A stretch of DNA of 64,000 bases from Phytophthora hibernalis (GCA_012656075.1 JAAKBF010000207.1:467533-531532); one strand, 5' to 3'. Shown: positions 34,473-46,703, counted from the stretch's first letter. Program-made: numbers and translations. Notes: generated from the letters alone by a model not told the origin.

Positions 34473-36914
34473 ATGGCTAGAGGGGCAAAGCCAGCGGTAC
34501 CAGAAACGCCGATGAAGTCGAGCGGAGAGCGCACCTAGGTTTTGGTGCGGTCCGGTCCAACACTCGCGACCCCAAGTACTTTGGAGTCGATCAATGAGCG
34601 TTCGGACAGCTTCGACGTGCGGATGGACTACTCTGAAGCCAAAGAAGATGACGAAGACGAATACCTGGAAGAAACGACAGCGATGTCCGAGGTTTCGGCA
34701 GCCGCTACCGTCTCAGCAGGACGTAGCGGAGGGGTGAGGTCGCTTGCGCGAAACCTCACCGAGGAGTTGGACGAAGTGGCTGGTCCTGAACCAGCTCACG
34801 AAGCCAACGAAGATGGACTCGGCGATCTCCGATCGCTGACGATGACCGAGGACGCGAGTTCTCGGTCGACCGGCAGTCGGCCCCTAGCTAATGGGGACAC
34901 TCCGACTGTCAACAAGGTTCTGGGGAGATGCATGGAGGTGATGATGACGAAGAGCAAGTGGATGCGGGCCTTTGCGCCAAAGTCAATTCGACAAGCCGTA
35001 TGGATGGAACTCGGGGCAGAATTAGTTGTCCCAGTGGAATCGTGGAGCATCCAACAGGTGGCCGTAGATACGGTGCAACTATTCCTAGCTACGGGCTGTG
35101 AACCTCAAGCACTCCCCACCGAGACCGACCTTCAAGGTTAGTCGATCGAAGATGCCGCGCTCTCTCTGCGCAAGTGGAAACAGAAGCTTCGGGCGGTTTT
35201 CGGTGTGCCTGAGCCGGGCTCCAACCGTCGGTCGAGCCTTTCACGCACGACCGAGGGGTTGATCCATCGTGGATCCCGCTACCGACAACTCCTGGACGAC
35301 AGCCAGAGAAGTCGGTCGGGACGGGGTGTTCTCAGCGAAAGGGGCCGCTTCGGCGTACTTTCAAGATTCGCACATATCGGTCAGCGGACCGTACCGAGCG
35401 GTTGGCAAAGGGATCCGAGGGTACACGGACCGCTCCGATAGCGGGTCGAAGTATAGGTCGGACGATGAATCGACGCTTCGATACTAACGATGACTTCTCG
35501 GACGACGACTAGGTCGACGTGGAAGGCCAAGGGGTGACGTGACTGGAGAATGGGCACGCCAAATCCGTGAGCTCAGCTCGATGGAAAACGAGAGTTCCAC
35601 ACTGAGGCTTGAAATCGCCACGCACCTACCGCTGGGTAACGTCAAGCCCTATCTCGGCCTCCGAGACAAGAGCGAGAAGTCGATGCAATGGCTCCGAGCC
35701 TTCATCTATGAGATGAAGGGAACGCACCCGCCACTGAATGAATGGTGCATGGTGTTCAAGCTGAGCCTCCAAGATGGTGCCCTGCATTGGTAGCGGCAAC
35801 TCCCGAGGAAGACGAGACAAACGTGGAAGTTGTTGAGTGATGCGTTTATCAAGTACAACTATTCCCGATTTAATCAATCGGCGAAAGCACGGTACTACTC
35901 GGCGAGGCGTGAAGAGAAGGAGCATGTTTGCGACTATCTGAACCGGCTAAATGGCTACGCCAGGAACGCCGGGTACAATTTGAGCACGGCGGTGTGAAGC
36001 CAAGGACCATGTTGAACACTTTCTCGATACGTGCGAAGACCGAGTCTTAGAAGAACGTTTGTGTCGCGTGCGAGCCAAGAATATTCACGACCTGGAAGAC
36101 ATATTAAACGATATCCTCCGACGCCACGAGCGAAAAGGGACATGAGGCCTCGGTGCGACGCCTCAAGGGCCAGGATGATAGTCGTCGCCGTGACGATGGA
36201 CGCTCCGAGGATTCGCGGAACTCCTAACGGCGTGACCGAGATGATGGTCGTCGTCGGGAAGATCGGTATCGGGATGACAACCGACGTCGAGACGATCGCC
36301 AATACCGACCGAGGATTACCCTCGCTGAGGCACTGACAGACATGGTCGCTGCGTTGAACGTGGGCGGCTCGGTCGACCCGCGAGGGGAACCTGCAGAGGT
36401 ATCGAGTGGAGGTTACGATGATACCGAGGGTTACGACTCGGAGTACTACCCTAGCAGAGGCGACCGAGGCTCGGACAGGTACTCGGACGACGAATATGCA
36501 TCGGACGAAGATCGCGGTCATGTGGCTGCCGCGAACGATTCGGAGCGTCGTCACGCCGCCGAGGGAACGTTCGCTCGGACTGACAATTGCCGGCCGAGGG
36601 TTGAGAATAACCAATACCCGCACGACCGAGACAACCGAGGTCTAGGCGGACGTGATGGTCGCCGACAATATGGCCCGTGTGCCGCCTGTGGTGGACTCAC
36701 ACACTTTTCACACTATTGTTTCAAGAAGTGCAAGATGTGCAAACAAGTCCACGACGCGGGAAGATGCGAAGCATTCAACGAGCTGGCGTCTCTTCTGAAG
36801 GCGAAGGTGGAGAAGAAAGACCTCTCGCCAGAACTTCAAAAATTGGTCTATGGGCGTCATTTAAACCAGGCAGCCCGCCAACTGAGTTGGTCCCCATCGG
36901 GCTGCCACAGTTAG
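34473..36914 (+). pseudogene. gag of element A
   Basis: The start MARGAKPAVPETPMK is followed by TAG at 34,536-34,538, then the same frame continues (34,542-35,141) with an acidic region and KWMRAFAPKSIRQAVW. After frame changes, QWLRAFIYEMKGT (35,690) and KEHVCDYLNRLNGYARNAG mark the capsid core (retrotransposon gag domain). A C-terminal double zinc finger (CAACG, HYC, CKMCKQVH, RCEAF; about 36,670-36,780) should bind RNA. Several stops (for example the TAG after LHW near 35,790) break it. Confidence 0.8.
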
Positions 36915-37046
36915 CCGAACCTGCGCTGGACGCAGACTATTTTTTGCGCTCACGGGTTCGTGCAAACGGCCTGATGACTTGAATATGGATTATGTGAAAT
37001 CGACGGAAATGGAGAAGAGAGAGGCGCAAACTTCGGTGAGAGTGAA

Positions 37047-37650
37047 GTGAATGTGGAATGTGCGAAGGAAGCTGCTGGTACGGTTACCGAGGCTTCAATC
37101 ACGAGTATGGCGGTGACCGAGCGTGAGCCCCGAAGTCTCGGCCAGGCAATCAAGTTGTTGTCTGGTGAGAGGATGGAGTGGTGGTCGTCCCAACGCTACG
37201 ACAAGAGGAAGCGATCGCGTGCCGTGGTAAACGGGGCAGTGGATGACGCACGAACGAGGATTCTGCTCGACACTGGAGCGAGTGTGAGCGTGATCTCACC
37301 TTCCTATGCGAAGAGACTACGCGTGCGGGAGGTTCAGACCACGGTCGCAGTCTGGAGGTTAGAGGCATCAATCCAGGGGTGATGGAGACGCGCCGCCGAG
37401 CACTCGTTAAGATCACCCTCGGGTGGGAGCGAGTGTATGAATTCGAGTTGTGGATTATGGATCATAGCGCCGGGGTCGATGTATTCCTCGGAACGGATTT
37501 CATGATACCAGCCGGATGCGGTTCGACCTGTTCCATGGTACGGCCCGTTTACCGGATGAAGTTATGGTCCCCCTGGTGAAATCCCAGAACAAGGATGATG
37601 CTCCGGTATACGGTCTACAAGTGGCCTGTGGCCCGACCGAGGATTTGTCA
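37047..37650 (+). pseudogene. Aspartic protease of element A
   Basis: ILLDTGASVSVIS (about 37,260) is the retropepsin active site, and VDVFLGTDFMIPAG (about 37,470) is the second conserved block. The frame changes at about 37,370 between them. A spacer domain with no recognised fold (37,659-38,315) separates it from RT; element B has an equivalent. Confidence 0.8.
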
Positions 37651-38305
37651 GTCGCCGGATGAGAGTGGCACGAGTTCAAGTTACCTCGACGACGTCCACC
37701 TCTGAACACCCACAGGTGTGGATTCGCCGGATTGGGAATCTCGTGCCGACAGTGACGAGGTGCCAGCTGGGACAACCAGCGATTATCCGGCTGACTAATG
37801 TGTCACCGAGAGTTGCTCACTGTACAAACCACGAGTCGGTGGTATTATGGGTACCACGTGATGATCTCCCGCAAGGGCGTGGCTACACCCGGCTACGATC
37901 GGCGAAGTACGACGAATGGCAAGTGCTGGCGTACGCTGAGTGTCGGGATGACACATTACTGAAGCGTGAAAGCAAACTGTACGAGCAGTGGTTAGCCAGT
38001 CAACCACCAGCAGTCGAGCGGTGGGAATATCCGACGCCTCGGAAGATTCTTTCCCGACCGATAGCGCACCAAGATGAGCATCGGGTGGATCGTCTACAGA
38101 GCGGTGAAGAGTGCCACGCACAGCCGAGTGGGTGCGACCACTCGACAGTAACCGTAACTCTGGCAACATCGGACATAATGGCTATGGACATTGAAACCGA
38201 GGAATGTGAGGATTTAACCACGTCCGAATCCTCGGACAGGAGTGACGGCGAGGTAATCATCGGCGAGGCATGGTCACCAAAGACTCGGAGGCACATCTGT
38301 AGTCG

Positions 38306-39530
38306 GTGTTTGTAGCGCTTACGACTGGCGTTTTCGCTGGCGTCGCTGTCAACATTGACGATGCTCTCGGCGGTGTGGCCGAGCATGGGGCAAACGAAAT
38401 CGAGTTGACCGATTACGCACATGAGTTGGCATTCCTCCCTGACCTGGCCGAAGACTCGGAGACGGTTTTGGATTATACAGGACCCAACTTAGCGAACCCG
38501 AAGGCCACGTCTGAGCAACAACGAGCATTGGTCAGTGTGTTACAGAAGCATGAACAGATCATGATTTCGAGCGGAAACGCTCTGCCACCGCCAGCCTATG
38601 GCGTGGTATGCGATATCGATGTCCAGGGCACCCTCCGATAAAACAGAGGGCTCGGCGTACACCGCTGAAATACCTGAAGAAGTTATACGAGTTACTGAAA
38701 GGCTTGTTGAAAGCTCGGTTGGTGACGTTCTCGGACAGCCCTTGGGCATCCCCGATTGTGATCGTGCTGAAGAAGAACGGCGTTGATATTCGCCTGTGAC
38801 ATCGATTACAAGATGGTGAACGCAATCTCCGCGATCATGGAGTATCCCATACCGCTGGTCGATGATTTGTTAACGGACCTAGTAGCCTACCTGTGGTTCT
38901 GCTCTTTAGACGCTGCTAGCGGATTCTGGGCAATATTGATGACGATGAGAGCCGGAAAATCTCGGCCTTCGTTTGTGCACTCGGCCACTTTGAGTGGATA
39001 CGTTTGCTGTTTGGTCTGAAGAACGCACCGATGATTTACCAACGAATGATTGATAACGCTCTATGGGGTTTGTTCAGCCCACGGGTGGTTGGACCCAGTT
39101 CTCTGAATTGATGCGATCGACTGAAGCGGCCGCTGAGGCCGCTAGAACAGGGGTGACCGACGATTATGCACAGATGTCCGAGGTTTCGACAGCTTTTAAG
39201 ACCAAGTTTGAAGCCGACCGCGAGTCCTCGGTGAAGCTCGACGCTGTGAACCAATTGGTGAGCATTCCTGTCGCGGATATGTTCTCCACGGGGAAGCAGA
39301 TGAATCCTCGTTGGTGCCAGTGTTCGATCGGCGGTTGTTCGTGGACGATATTTGATTCGGTTCCGAGACCTTTGACTCTTGTCTAGCCACCATGGTGCGC
39401 CTGCTTAAACGGTTTAGTGCGTGTCGAATAAGTGTGAGTTTCACGAATAGCATTTTTACAAGGCTGAGTGGATTTCCTGTCGCATGAAGTGTCGGCCGAC
39501 AGCATTCAGGCCGATACAAAGAAGTTAAGA
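38306..39530 (+). pseudogene. Reverse transcriptase of element A, with palm insertion
   Basis: ALPPPAYGVVCDIDVQG, PLKYLKKLYELLKGLLKA, SDSPWASPIVIVLKKNG and SLDAASGFWAI (catalytic Asp) run in order, then MIYQRMIDNALWG. About 85-100 residues then intervene (GGWTQFSELM ... FSTGKQM) before the catalytic block near 39,340, where FVDDI is visible in another frame. Ordinary Gypsy RTs have about 30 residues here. Frames change near 38,640, 38,800, 39,015, 39,065 and 39,300. Confidence 0.8.
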
Positions 39531-39539
39531 TAGTAACGG

Positions 39540-40728
39540 AGCTGCCGTTCCCGTCATCGAAGAAGGGGATGCAGTTATTCCTCGGTGCGTTGAACTATTA
39601 CAGCAGATTCATCAAAGACTTTGCAGTGTACGGTGCCGCCCTGTACCAACTCAAGGATGAGGACATTACATCGGCGGGGAACTCATCCACGGCTCACCGA
39701 AGCTTCGCGGTGCTACAACAGTAGGTTGCAGACGCGCCGATACTACGACATTTTGACCGAGCCAAAGAGGTGCACGTGACGTTATTTGCTAATGAATGGG
39801 CTCTGAGTTCCACTCTGATGCAGTATCATGACAAGTTGCACCCCGTGCGGTTCTGCGGTCGTGTACTGAAGGATGCAGAGATGAATTACCACCCGGCCGA
39901 GAAGGAGGTGTTGGCCTTGTTGTTACTGTTGAAAGTGTGTTACACCCAGTTGGTCGGACGGACTATCCATGTCTACACTCGGTTCTCGACACTGGAGTGG
40001 GTGCATAAGTCGAAGACATTGTTCGGTCGTACGACCCACTTCAACGGTCATGTTGTCCCCGTAGCACCTGAAGGTCTACCGAGTCAAGGAACGCGATTGT
40101 GCTTTTCCTCAACTACTACAAGCTGGGCTTACCAGCTTTGTTGAACTCAAAGACTCGTTAGCCACGGTGACACCACCATCACGAGGATCGCCGACCGCTC
40201 GAATGGATCCACACTTGCTATACGCAAGCCTACCGAGGACTTACAATGGCGTGGTGATGTATTTTGATGGCTCAGCCAAGACGGAGAAGAATAGCGGGTA
40301 TGGTAGTTGCTCATGGATATTATAAAATTACCAGGATGGACGGTAGTGACGGCTGCGAGTGCACCACCACAGTAAACCTCGCTGAGTACGCAGATATGAA
40401 CAACAGTGTGTTGACCGCGCTGGAGCGCAGCACCGAGGGTTTAATTGTGGTGGGAGACTCGAGACTCGCAATCCAGCAGTCCCTAGAGGTGATAGCCTGT
40501 CGGAAGGAAACTCTGACGGCCCAACTCAACCACCACCGAGATCTCACAGCCAAGTTTCGGTCGGTGAAACATCTCCACGTGATCCGAGAGTTCAATGCAG
40601 CTGCCGACTCGCTAGCTACAGAATCTCTCAACAGCAAACAGTCCAGCGTGGTGTCGGCCGAAACCAGGAAAACGAAGTTAGTCGAGCTCAACCGAATCGA
40701 CGAAGTCATCTACGAAGTCTTCGCCTGA
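39540..40728 (+). pseudogene. RNase H plus second RNase H-like domain of element A
   Basis: FLGALNYYSRFIKDFA connects RT to the first RNase H (FANEWALSSTLMQ, RFCGRVL, NYHPAEKEVLALL; 39,760-40,030). A second RNase H-like unit follows: YFDGSAKTEK (about 40,262), then GLIVVGDSRLAIQQS and REFNAAADSLATESL up to a TGA at 40,726-40,728. A D-D-D series is visible. Tandem RNase H domains are known in plant Tat-type and some oomycete Gypsy elements. Confidence 0.75.
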
Positions 40729-41077
40729 GGTCGCCACGCCAAACCTCGGTGAAGCGGCCACCGACGAGAGCGTTGTTCAACCTAGCCCGGACTCGGTGGC
40801 CCGCCAAGTACCCTGTAACAAATCTTTTTTCGATTTTGTGAGGGATGTGCTGGATTACATAACTGTCACGACCGGTCGACAAGCGAGAGCGCAGAAGAAG
40901 CGTGTCTGATTTGCGAGTGAGCCCTTGGTGATGGGCCAGGATGACGTAAAGTGACGAGATGAACCAGATGAGGTAGCCTCTGAGACTCAGAACGAAGCCG
41001 AAAGCGAGCTACCAACGACCGAGGCAAGCGTCAGAGCACCAAAAGCAAACGATATAGACACGGTAACCATTCAGGAA

Positions 41078-43013
41078 GTGCGAAGACGAAAGATCTCCGC
41101 TGCCCAGGACGAGGAGTTGAGGTGGGTTAACCTCAACTCCTCGTCCTGGGCAACATCAGATTGGTGGTGGGTTCCGGGGCAAGAGCGCTGGCGGCGGCAT
41201 CACGCTTTCGGCTGGCGAATCGATGGCGGCATCGGGCGTGGGGGCCTGGTGCTTGTTTCAGTCGGGTTAACCTCAAAGCCGTTCTCCGAGGTGAGGAAGC
41301 TAGCCTGAGTTACAGTGCGGCGAGAGATGCATGGAAAATGGCCGACAAGTTCGCGCTAAGCGAGACGGCGTGCTGTATATTGTCGGGGCGAACCGTCGGT
41401 AGAGTATTGGAAACCAAGAGGAGACGAAGATGCGACTGGTGGTACCCACAACGATGATTCAGGCAGTATTACAGAGCTGGCATGACTCGTTGGAAGGTCA
41501 CCAAGCGAAAATAGATTATTATTGGGTCGGACTGTACGCAGACGTTGAGCGACATGTGCGGTCCTGTCAGACGGCAGCTCGAGCAAAAGTCGACCGCAGC
41601 TCAGAGGATACTCTCCAGGAAATGTACTAGTCGAGAGACCATTCCAGTTGGTGTCGATGGACTTTGTCATACCATTGCCGAAGTCTCGGCGAGGAAATAC
41701 CGCGTTGCTACTGTTCCAATGCTCGTTCACGGGATTCGTTATGGGGAAGGCCATGTCAGATACTACCCCATTTAAAGTTGTCCCGGCTTTCGCTGAATGC
41801 GTCTACCGAAGGTTCGGAGCGCCAACGATGATCCGTCGTGACCGAGATCCTCGGTTCATGAGCGAGGTTTTCCAAGTATTTGCTGAGATCTCGGTCAAGG
41901 GCCACGTTGAGTTATCGCCCGCAAGCAAACGGGCAGCAAGAACGATCAGTCAAGACCGTGATGCAGTCAGTGTGAGTGTATGCGGAAGACCCGTTGCACC
42001 AAGACTGGGACGATATCGCCGAACGACTTGTCTTCGCTATCAACTACTCCCAAGACAGCACTCGGAAGGATACTCCGTTCTACCTCGTTCATGGGTGGGA
42101 TGCTCGGTCACGCTGCGGGAATGTCGTCGTCGCTAAAACGAGGATCCTGAGGGCAAACCGATGCGCTAGCGTGGCCCCGAGAAGTGAACCGACAACAAGA
42201 ACTTGCATGGAAAATGGCGATGGAGTACCAGATGGTCGAGAAGGCTCGGAGGGCCCGCGAGCACAATGCGTCGCTCAACCGACGTGAAGCAGCAGCAGTT
42301 CCGAGTATTCCAGCGAATATCAGCGAGAACAACGTAGCACCGAATCGCGACAGGTCAAAGGTGCCATTGGACGCCGAACGACAGGGAGTAACGACGGAAA
42401 CCGACGGCAACGAAACCTCGGACACCGGGTAGGAAGAGACTGGGGCATCTCCCGAAACTACTGAAGAAGCACCGAGGTCTCTATTCAAGGTTGGGAGCAG
42501 GGTGTGGCTCTACATGGAACGCGTGAAACCAGGATTGACCAAGAAGCTAGCACATCGATGGCACGGTCCATTCCGGATCAAGAAGAAGGTTGAAGAGTTC
42601 GCGTATGAGCTAGAGCTGCCGGATCGAAGTGGTTATCGGTTCTACCCAGTGGTGCATGTCTCACGGCTCAAGGCGGTGAACGAATACGGCGACCGACCGA
42701 GGAGTCGGCTGACAGCTGAGGTGACCGAGGATACGAGGATTGATTTTGACGAGGTGCTGTTACCAGAATTAGCTGGGAGCCTGACAGAGTGGCACGCGAA
42801 TACGTAGTAGAGGCTATCCTGGACGATCAATCACCGCTAACAACGAGCACTAATCGCGCTGCCAGAGAGTTCAAGGTGAAGTGGGTTGGTCATGACGAGA
42901 CTACCTGGGAACCGGCATTGAACTTGTCGTGCGGCGGGTTGCTTTACGACTATCGACGAACTCGACGCAGCGAACGACGACTCCAAATGGTTCAGATGGC
43001 CGACGAGGACTAG
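41078..43013 (+). pseudogene. Integrase and chromodomain of element A
   Basis: After an insertion (41,124-41,263), RLVVPTTMIQAVLQSWHDS and the Cys region near 41,570 form a degraded HHCC finger. The catalytic core shows VSMDFVIPLP (first Asp) and RRFGAPTMIRRDRDPRFMSEVF (second), then a tail with DWDDIAERLVFAIN. The C-terminal part has VWLYMERVKPGL and a GPFRI-type SH3-like fold (42,502-42,680). It ends in a chromodomain (EYVVEAILDD, FKVKWVGHDETTWEP; about 42,790-42,920) and LQMVQMADED at TAG 43,011-43,013. Chromodomains direct integration to marked chromatin. Confidence 0.8.
41101..41276. repeat. 140-bp insertion with perfect hairpin and direct duplication in pol A
   Basis: TGCCCAGGACGAGGAGTTGAGGT-type arms of 23 bp (41,101-41,123 and 41,130-41,152) are perfect complements around GGGTTA. 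The 13-mer GGGTTAACCTCAA occurs at 41,124 and again at 41,264, where the integrase frame resumes. The extra 140 bp shifts the frame. Element B has no such insert. Confidence 0.85.
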
Positions 43014-43266
43014 CTCCAATCGCTACCGAAGATTGAACTGCCTACGCGGTTGGTACAGCACGTTAGAATCAGACGACATGTGAGACTGTACCAGAATGGA
43101 AGTCTCTGATCACTGAGCGACCAAGTCTCCTAGAAGGCTCGGTTTATGGATGAGAAGTGACGAGAAGAACTGCATACGGGGATTATGCGGCCCGTAGCGT
43201 CAGACGAAGATGACTACTGCATTAAAATTGTATATGTGTATATGATGTGAACGAACTCGACGTGGA

Positions 43267-45369
43267 TTAAGTGGAATGACTGGAGCCAGAACTACATCCG
43301 TAATGAACTACGGAGATCGGACAGCGTGAGATTAGCAAGAGGAATGAATGACGAAGCACAACAGCACAAGACCGAGGTCTAGACGTCGGCGAAGGAGCTA
43401 GGTCAGCCAACACATCCAGATTCGATGTTTGGCCAGACACAGACCCGTCGACGGATGTTGGAGTGGCAGCGGGGCCAGCTGAGCCCTCGGTTTGGTCTTC
43501 ATCCTTCCTCTCATCGTCCGCTGGCCCTGGAGGAACAGCAACCAAAGCCGGAGGGACCCACGGAGCCACGATCGAACTTGGAGCCAAGGACGAATCCACC
43601 ACGAAACCACCTCCACCTCGGTCATGCCACTGAGGTAGGAATAACGGTACCGGTGAATTTCACGGCGCGAAAGTCGTGTTGTATGGGTGACTGAGGGCGC
43701 GTCCACCCAACCGTTCGCCACAGTTGACGAGCATCCAGAGTTGCGAGCTCGCCGACCCAAAACGCTTAGATGGACGACCCAACCGCTTACTGGTACGACT
43801 TCGGCGGTCCCGACGGAACGTGTGAGGATACGCCGGCGTCGCCTGCGGCAGCGGAGCTTGAGAGGCTTGCTGTCGGAGACGCTTGCGCCGATTCCTTCGA
43901 CGTTGGGATACCGACTAAATGAGCGGCAGTCGTCCGAATCCTCGGAGGCATCACCCGCAGCCGAAGCTGCCTGCGCTGGAGGCTTGGGCCCCGGGTCCGA
44001 AGCCTTGGGCTCTTGATCGCTGTCTTCCGAGCTCTCCGAGGACGCACTCCGACTGAGCTTCGAAGTGATGCTCGGAGGAGCGAGTCCGAGTAACTCCCAG
44101 TCGATGTTGTCCGCAGTAATACCTGAACGAGGGAAAGAAGAGCTTAGGAGGACCGAAGGGGCAAGGAGAGAAAGAGCAAAACGTACCAGCAGAAGCAAGC
44201 ACCAATGTGTCAACATCGAGCTCATGGAGAGCAGCGTGGCGACGCAGAATGAAGTTCGCCCGCTTAAAGCTCGCAACTTGAGCTTCGAGGGCTTGGACTT
44301 GAGGAGGGACTGCACCGACTGAGGCTTGGTCGGAAGCCTCGAGAGCTGCCCTATGCTTGACCACCTGCTCCGTATAGGCCACCAGTCAGCCTTGAAACGC
44401 TCACGGTCCTGGTGAAGGCGTCGCTGTGTCGACGTCACCGAGGCCTAGGCCGTGGTCGCGCGAGCAGCCCAGAGCCCTACGATGCGGTCGTGGTCGGCGA
44501 TAGCAGTGTTGGCCTGACGCAGGTGCGCGGCCGCCTGTTCATGCTCGTCCTTAAGAACAATGTAGGACTGACGACGGCTAACCAGAGAGTCACGAGTACG
44601 ACTCTCGTCGCTGGTAGCCTGGGTTCTGAAACGCTCGAGCTGCTCGCGTTCTCGCGTTTCTGTCTGGAGACGGTCCTCGGTGTGTTAGCGAGCCGAGCCG
44701 TGAGCTCCGCCACCTCGTTACGAATGTCGACGACGAGCTCGGCCTCACCCGATGGAAGTTGGGTGGGAGCCACAGCGGCGTTCATAACCTCACCGAGGTC
44801 TGTGGCTTGCTCCATCCGGCTGTCGAGCGACGAATCGACTCGCCGAGGACGCTGACGGGCCACGCCAACCACGAGTTGACCCAATTCGAGGAGACGCTGC
44901 TCGACCAGAGCAGAGACCGAAGGCTCGGTCGAAGCAACGGGAGTAGGGGTGACGCCGGAAGTGTCGGTCTGACACCCTACCGAGACAAGACGAGTGTCTC
45001 GGACGCCCAAGGGCCCGGATACCGCCGCGGGAGTACCGCGAAGCCGGTATGCCAGGACAGGCGAAGCTTCTGGAGATGACGGGGCGTACGAAGCGGCAAA
45101 CCTTCGGCTGCACCACCATCAGTCGCCGGAGGACCATCGGGACGTTGTGGAGTCGGTACCAAAGACTCGACAGGGCCGGGAACGTCGGCAGGAGCATCAG
45201 CAGGCTCTGACGAGTGTGCCTGTGGTATTGAAGGAAGACGGAATGAAGAGTTAGAAGGAGTGCAGGACGTTGAGGTGATGAAGATGGAACAGCCTACCTC
45301 GTCGCCCGGAGTGATGGCACGAGGAGCGGCGGCGGTGGCGTCGTCGAGAAGACGTGACGGATGAGCCAT
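43267..45369 (-). CDS. Antisense coiled-coil gene between pol and 3' LTR of element A
   Basis: Reading leftwards from ATG 45,369 (MAHPSRLLDDATAAAPRAIT) a protein-like signal runs about 2 kb opposite to gag-pol. Intron 1 (45,297-45,220, 78 bp, GAG|GTAGGC ... CACAG|GCA) joins in frame. A Gln/Arg/Glu-rich coiled coil follows (VEQRLLELGQL, EVAELTARLAN, ERQQLERFRTQ, KDEHEQAAAHLRQ, VQALEAQVASFKRAN). Intron 2 (44,186-44,123, 64 bp, GCTG|GTACGT ... TTCAG|GT) joins LVLASA to GITADNIDWELLGL. A Ser/Asp/Glu-rich acidic tail follows, then low-complexity Ala/Pro/Ser to about 43,267. Frame changes near 45,030, 44,640, 44,440 and 43,840 disturb it as read. Function is unknown; coils suggest self-association. 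It is absent from element B in recognisable form. Confidence 0.55.
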
Positions 45370-45420
45370 GATGCGAAGATGAGAAGCACCACGACGCGCA
45401 CTACTGGTGGAAGCTTGCGT

Positions 45421-45435
45421 CGAGGCGGGAGCAGT
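45421..45435 (+). other. Purine-rich tract before 3' LTR of element A
   Basis: CGAGGCGGGAGCAGT abuts the 3' LTR start TGTGGTG. The same GGG(A)GCAGT|TGT boundary occurs in element B (complement at 54,357-54,364), which supports it as the plus-strand primer site. Confidence 0.6.
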
Positions 45436-46320
45436 TGTGGTGTTGGGTTTTGGGGCGCTCGGTCGCCAGTCGGCAAGGTTGCCCTTGCTGAAGGAAAGTG
45501 ACCGGCGTGCCCTGATTGGCAGATTACATTCCCCGCGCCACAGTGACCACGATAGTTTAGTGACGGAGGCTTCGGTCGGGTATAATAAATTCCGGCCGAG
45601 GGTACGAACCCTCGTTTATACCCATTTCAGTTTCGTACCCTCGGTCTTATAGAGACGGGTACATGATCACATACTGGGATCGGTTCACACTGGATATTTG
45701 TATTTAGATATATGACTAGCTATAAGATTGACTACGGAGGCTCTCAGAACCATAGATCAACAGAAATAAATCAGCACTCTTCCCCCAAGTCACCAAGGGT
45801 CAAGTCCATCTTCGGTAAGTCTAGCTAGCTTATCGTAGGGTCTGGATACGCTCGGCTTGTGGGATGCTGATCAGCGAGCCTAAGGTATATTGAACCGAGG
45901 GTTTGTTGCTGGTCAGTCCAAGACATTAGAGTGGCCGAGTCTTGGGAGCGACGAGAAGCGTCGTTCACCATATATTATAGTGGAACCGAGTGTTCCATAC
46001 ATATTTTACTACCCACCGAGGTTTTACCTCGGCAAACCCGTATTAGGCATGACAGCCGGTACCCCTTTCTGAGGGACTGCGGGGTCCGCGCGAAGCGCAA
46101 TATTGCATACTAGCCCTCGCTCGTGGCTAGTGGTGCTGGTTATTGGGTTGGCCTAATACAACCTAGGTGTACAGAGGGTTCACATCCAACCCGGCGTAAC
46201 GGATCGTTCCTGGTCTTCAGGTTTGATCCAACGTTCGTTGACCTGACAAGGGGAAGCGAGTGTTGTTGGTGGGACTCATACCATTTGGGAGTGAGAATTT
46301 CTGCGTGATCCTACACGACA
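45436..46320 (+). repeat. 3' LTR of element A
   Basis: 885 bp, TGTGGTGTTGGG to CTACACGACA. It differs from the 5' LTR by scattered substitutions and single-base indels (for example TGTGG against TGTAG at the start). Confidence 0.9.
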
Positions 46321-46324
46321 GTAC

Positions 46325-46703
46325 GTCCTAGTACGTCTCTGATTATTGTGAAGCTGTGGAAAGTTGCACACTATGAAGCAGGTAGAATGCTTAACATTGG
46401 TGCAAAATCATATTGTACTTAATGACGTGTCATGTAATGAAAATATAGGTCCGGATCCAGCCCTCGACGTGCAACAACGCACAGAACATCGAAAAGCGCC
46501 GTGTTATCGCGGAAGCCCTTCTAAAGCATGAGCGCGAAGGCACATTCATGGTTTACTACGACGAGACGAACTTCAACCTGTATTGCATACGTTCTCAAGG
46601 GCGATCAATGGAAGGCACACGAGCAGTTGCAAAGCTGCCCCGTTCTAAGGGAAATAATTTGCAAATTAAATGTGCAGTTTCGACCGATGTAGGCCTCTTG
46701 CAC
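46325..46703 (+). pseudogene. Tc1/mariner-like transposase, middle part with first catalytic Asp
   Basis: Directly after the GTAC duplication the interrupted frame resumes. At 46,450-46,700 it carries STCNNAQNIEKRR, then FMVYYDETNFNLYCIRSQGR (first DDE aspartate in YYDETN) and AVAKLPRSKGNNLQ, typical of oomycete Tc1-like transposases. A TATAG at about 46,448 may end an intron, but the frames on either side do not join cleanly. The signal stops at about 46,703; the next 300 bp are foreign to the family. Confidence 0.75.

Larger units (their letters stand above)
33478..46320 (+). mobile_element. Full-length Ty3/Gypsy chromovirus-type retrotransposon, element A
   Basis: 12,843 bp bounded by 885-bp LTRs that differ at only a few sites in the parts I compared, and by the 4-bp duplication GTAC (33,474-33,477 and 46,321-46,324). 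Order: LTR, PBS, gag, protease, RT, RNase H, second RNase H-like domain, integrase, chromodomain, an antisense gene, purine tract, LTR. Near-identical LTRs imply a fairly recent insertion, yet gag-pol has many frame changes and stops, so it was either mobilised in trans or the sequence contains errors. Confidence 0.92.
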
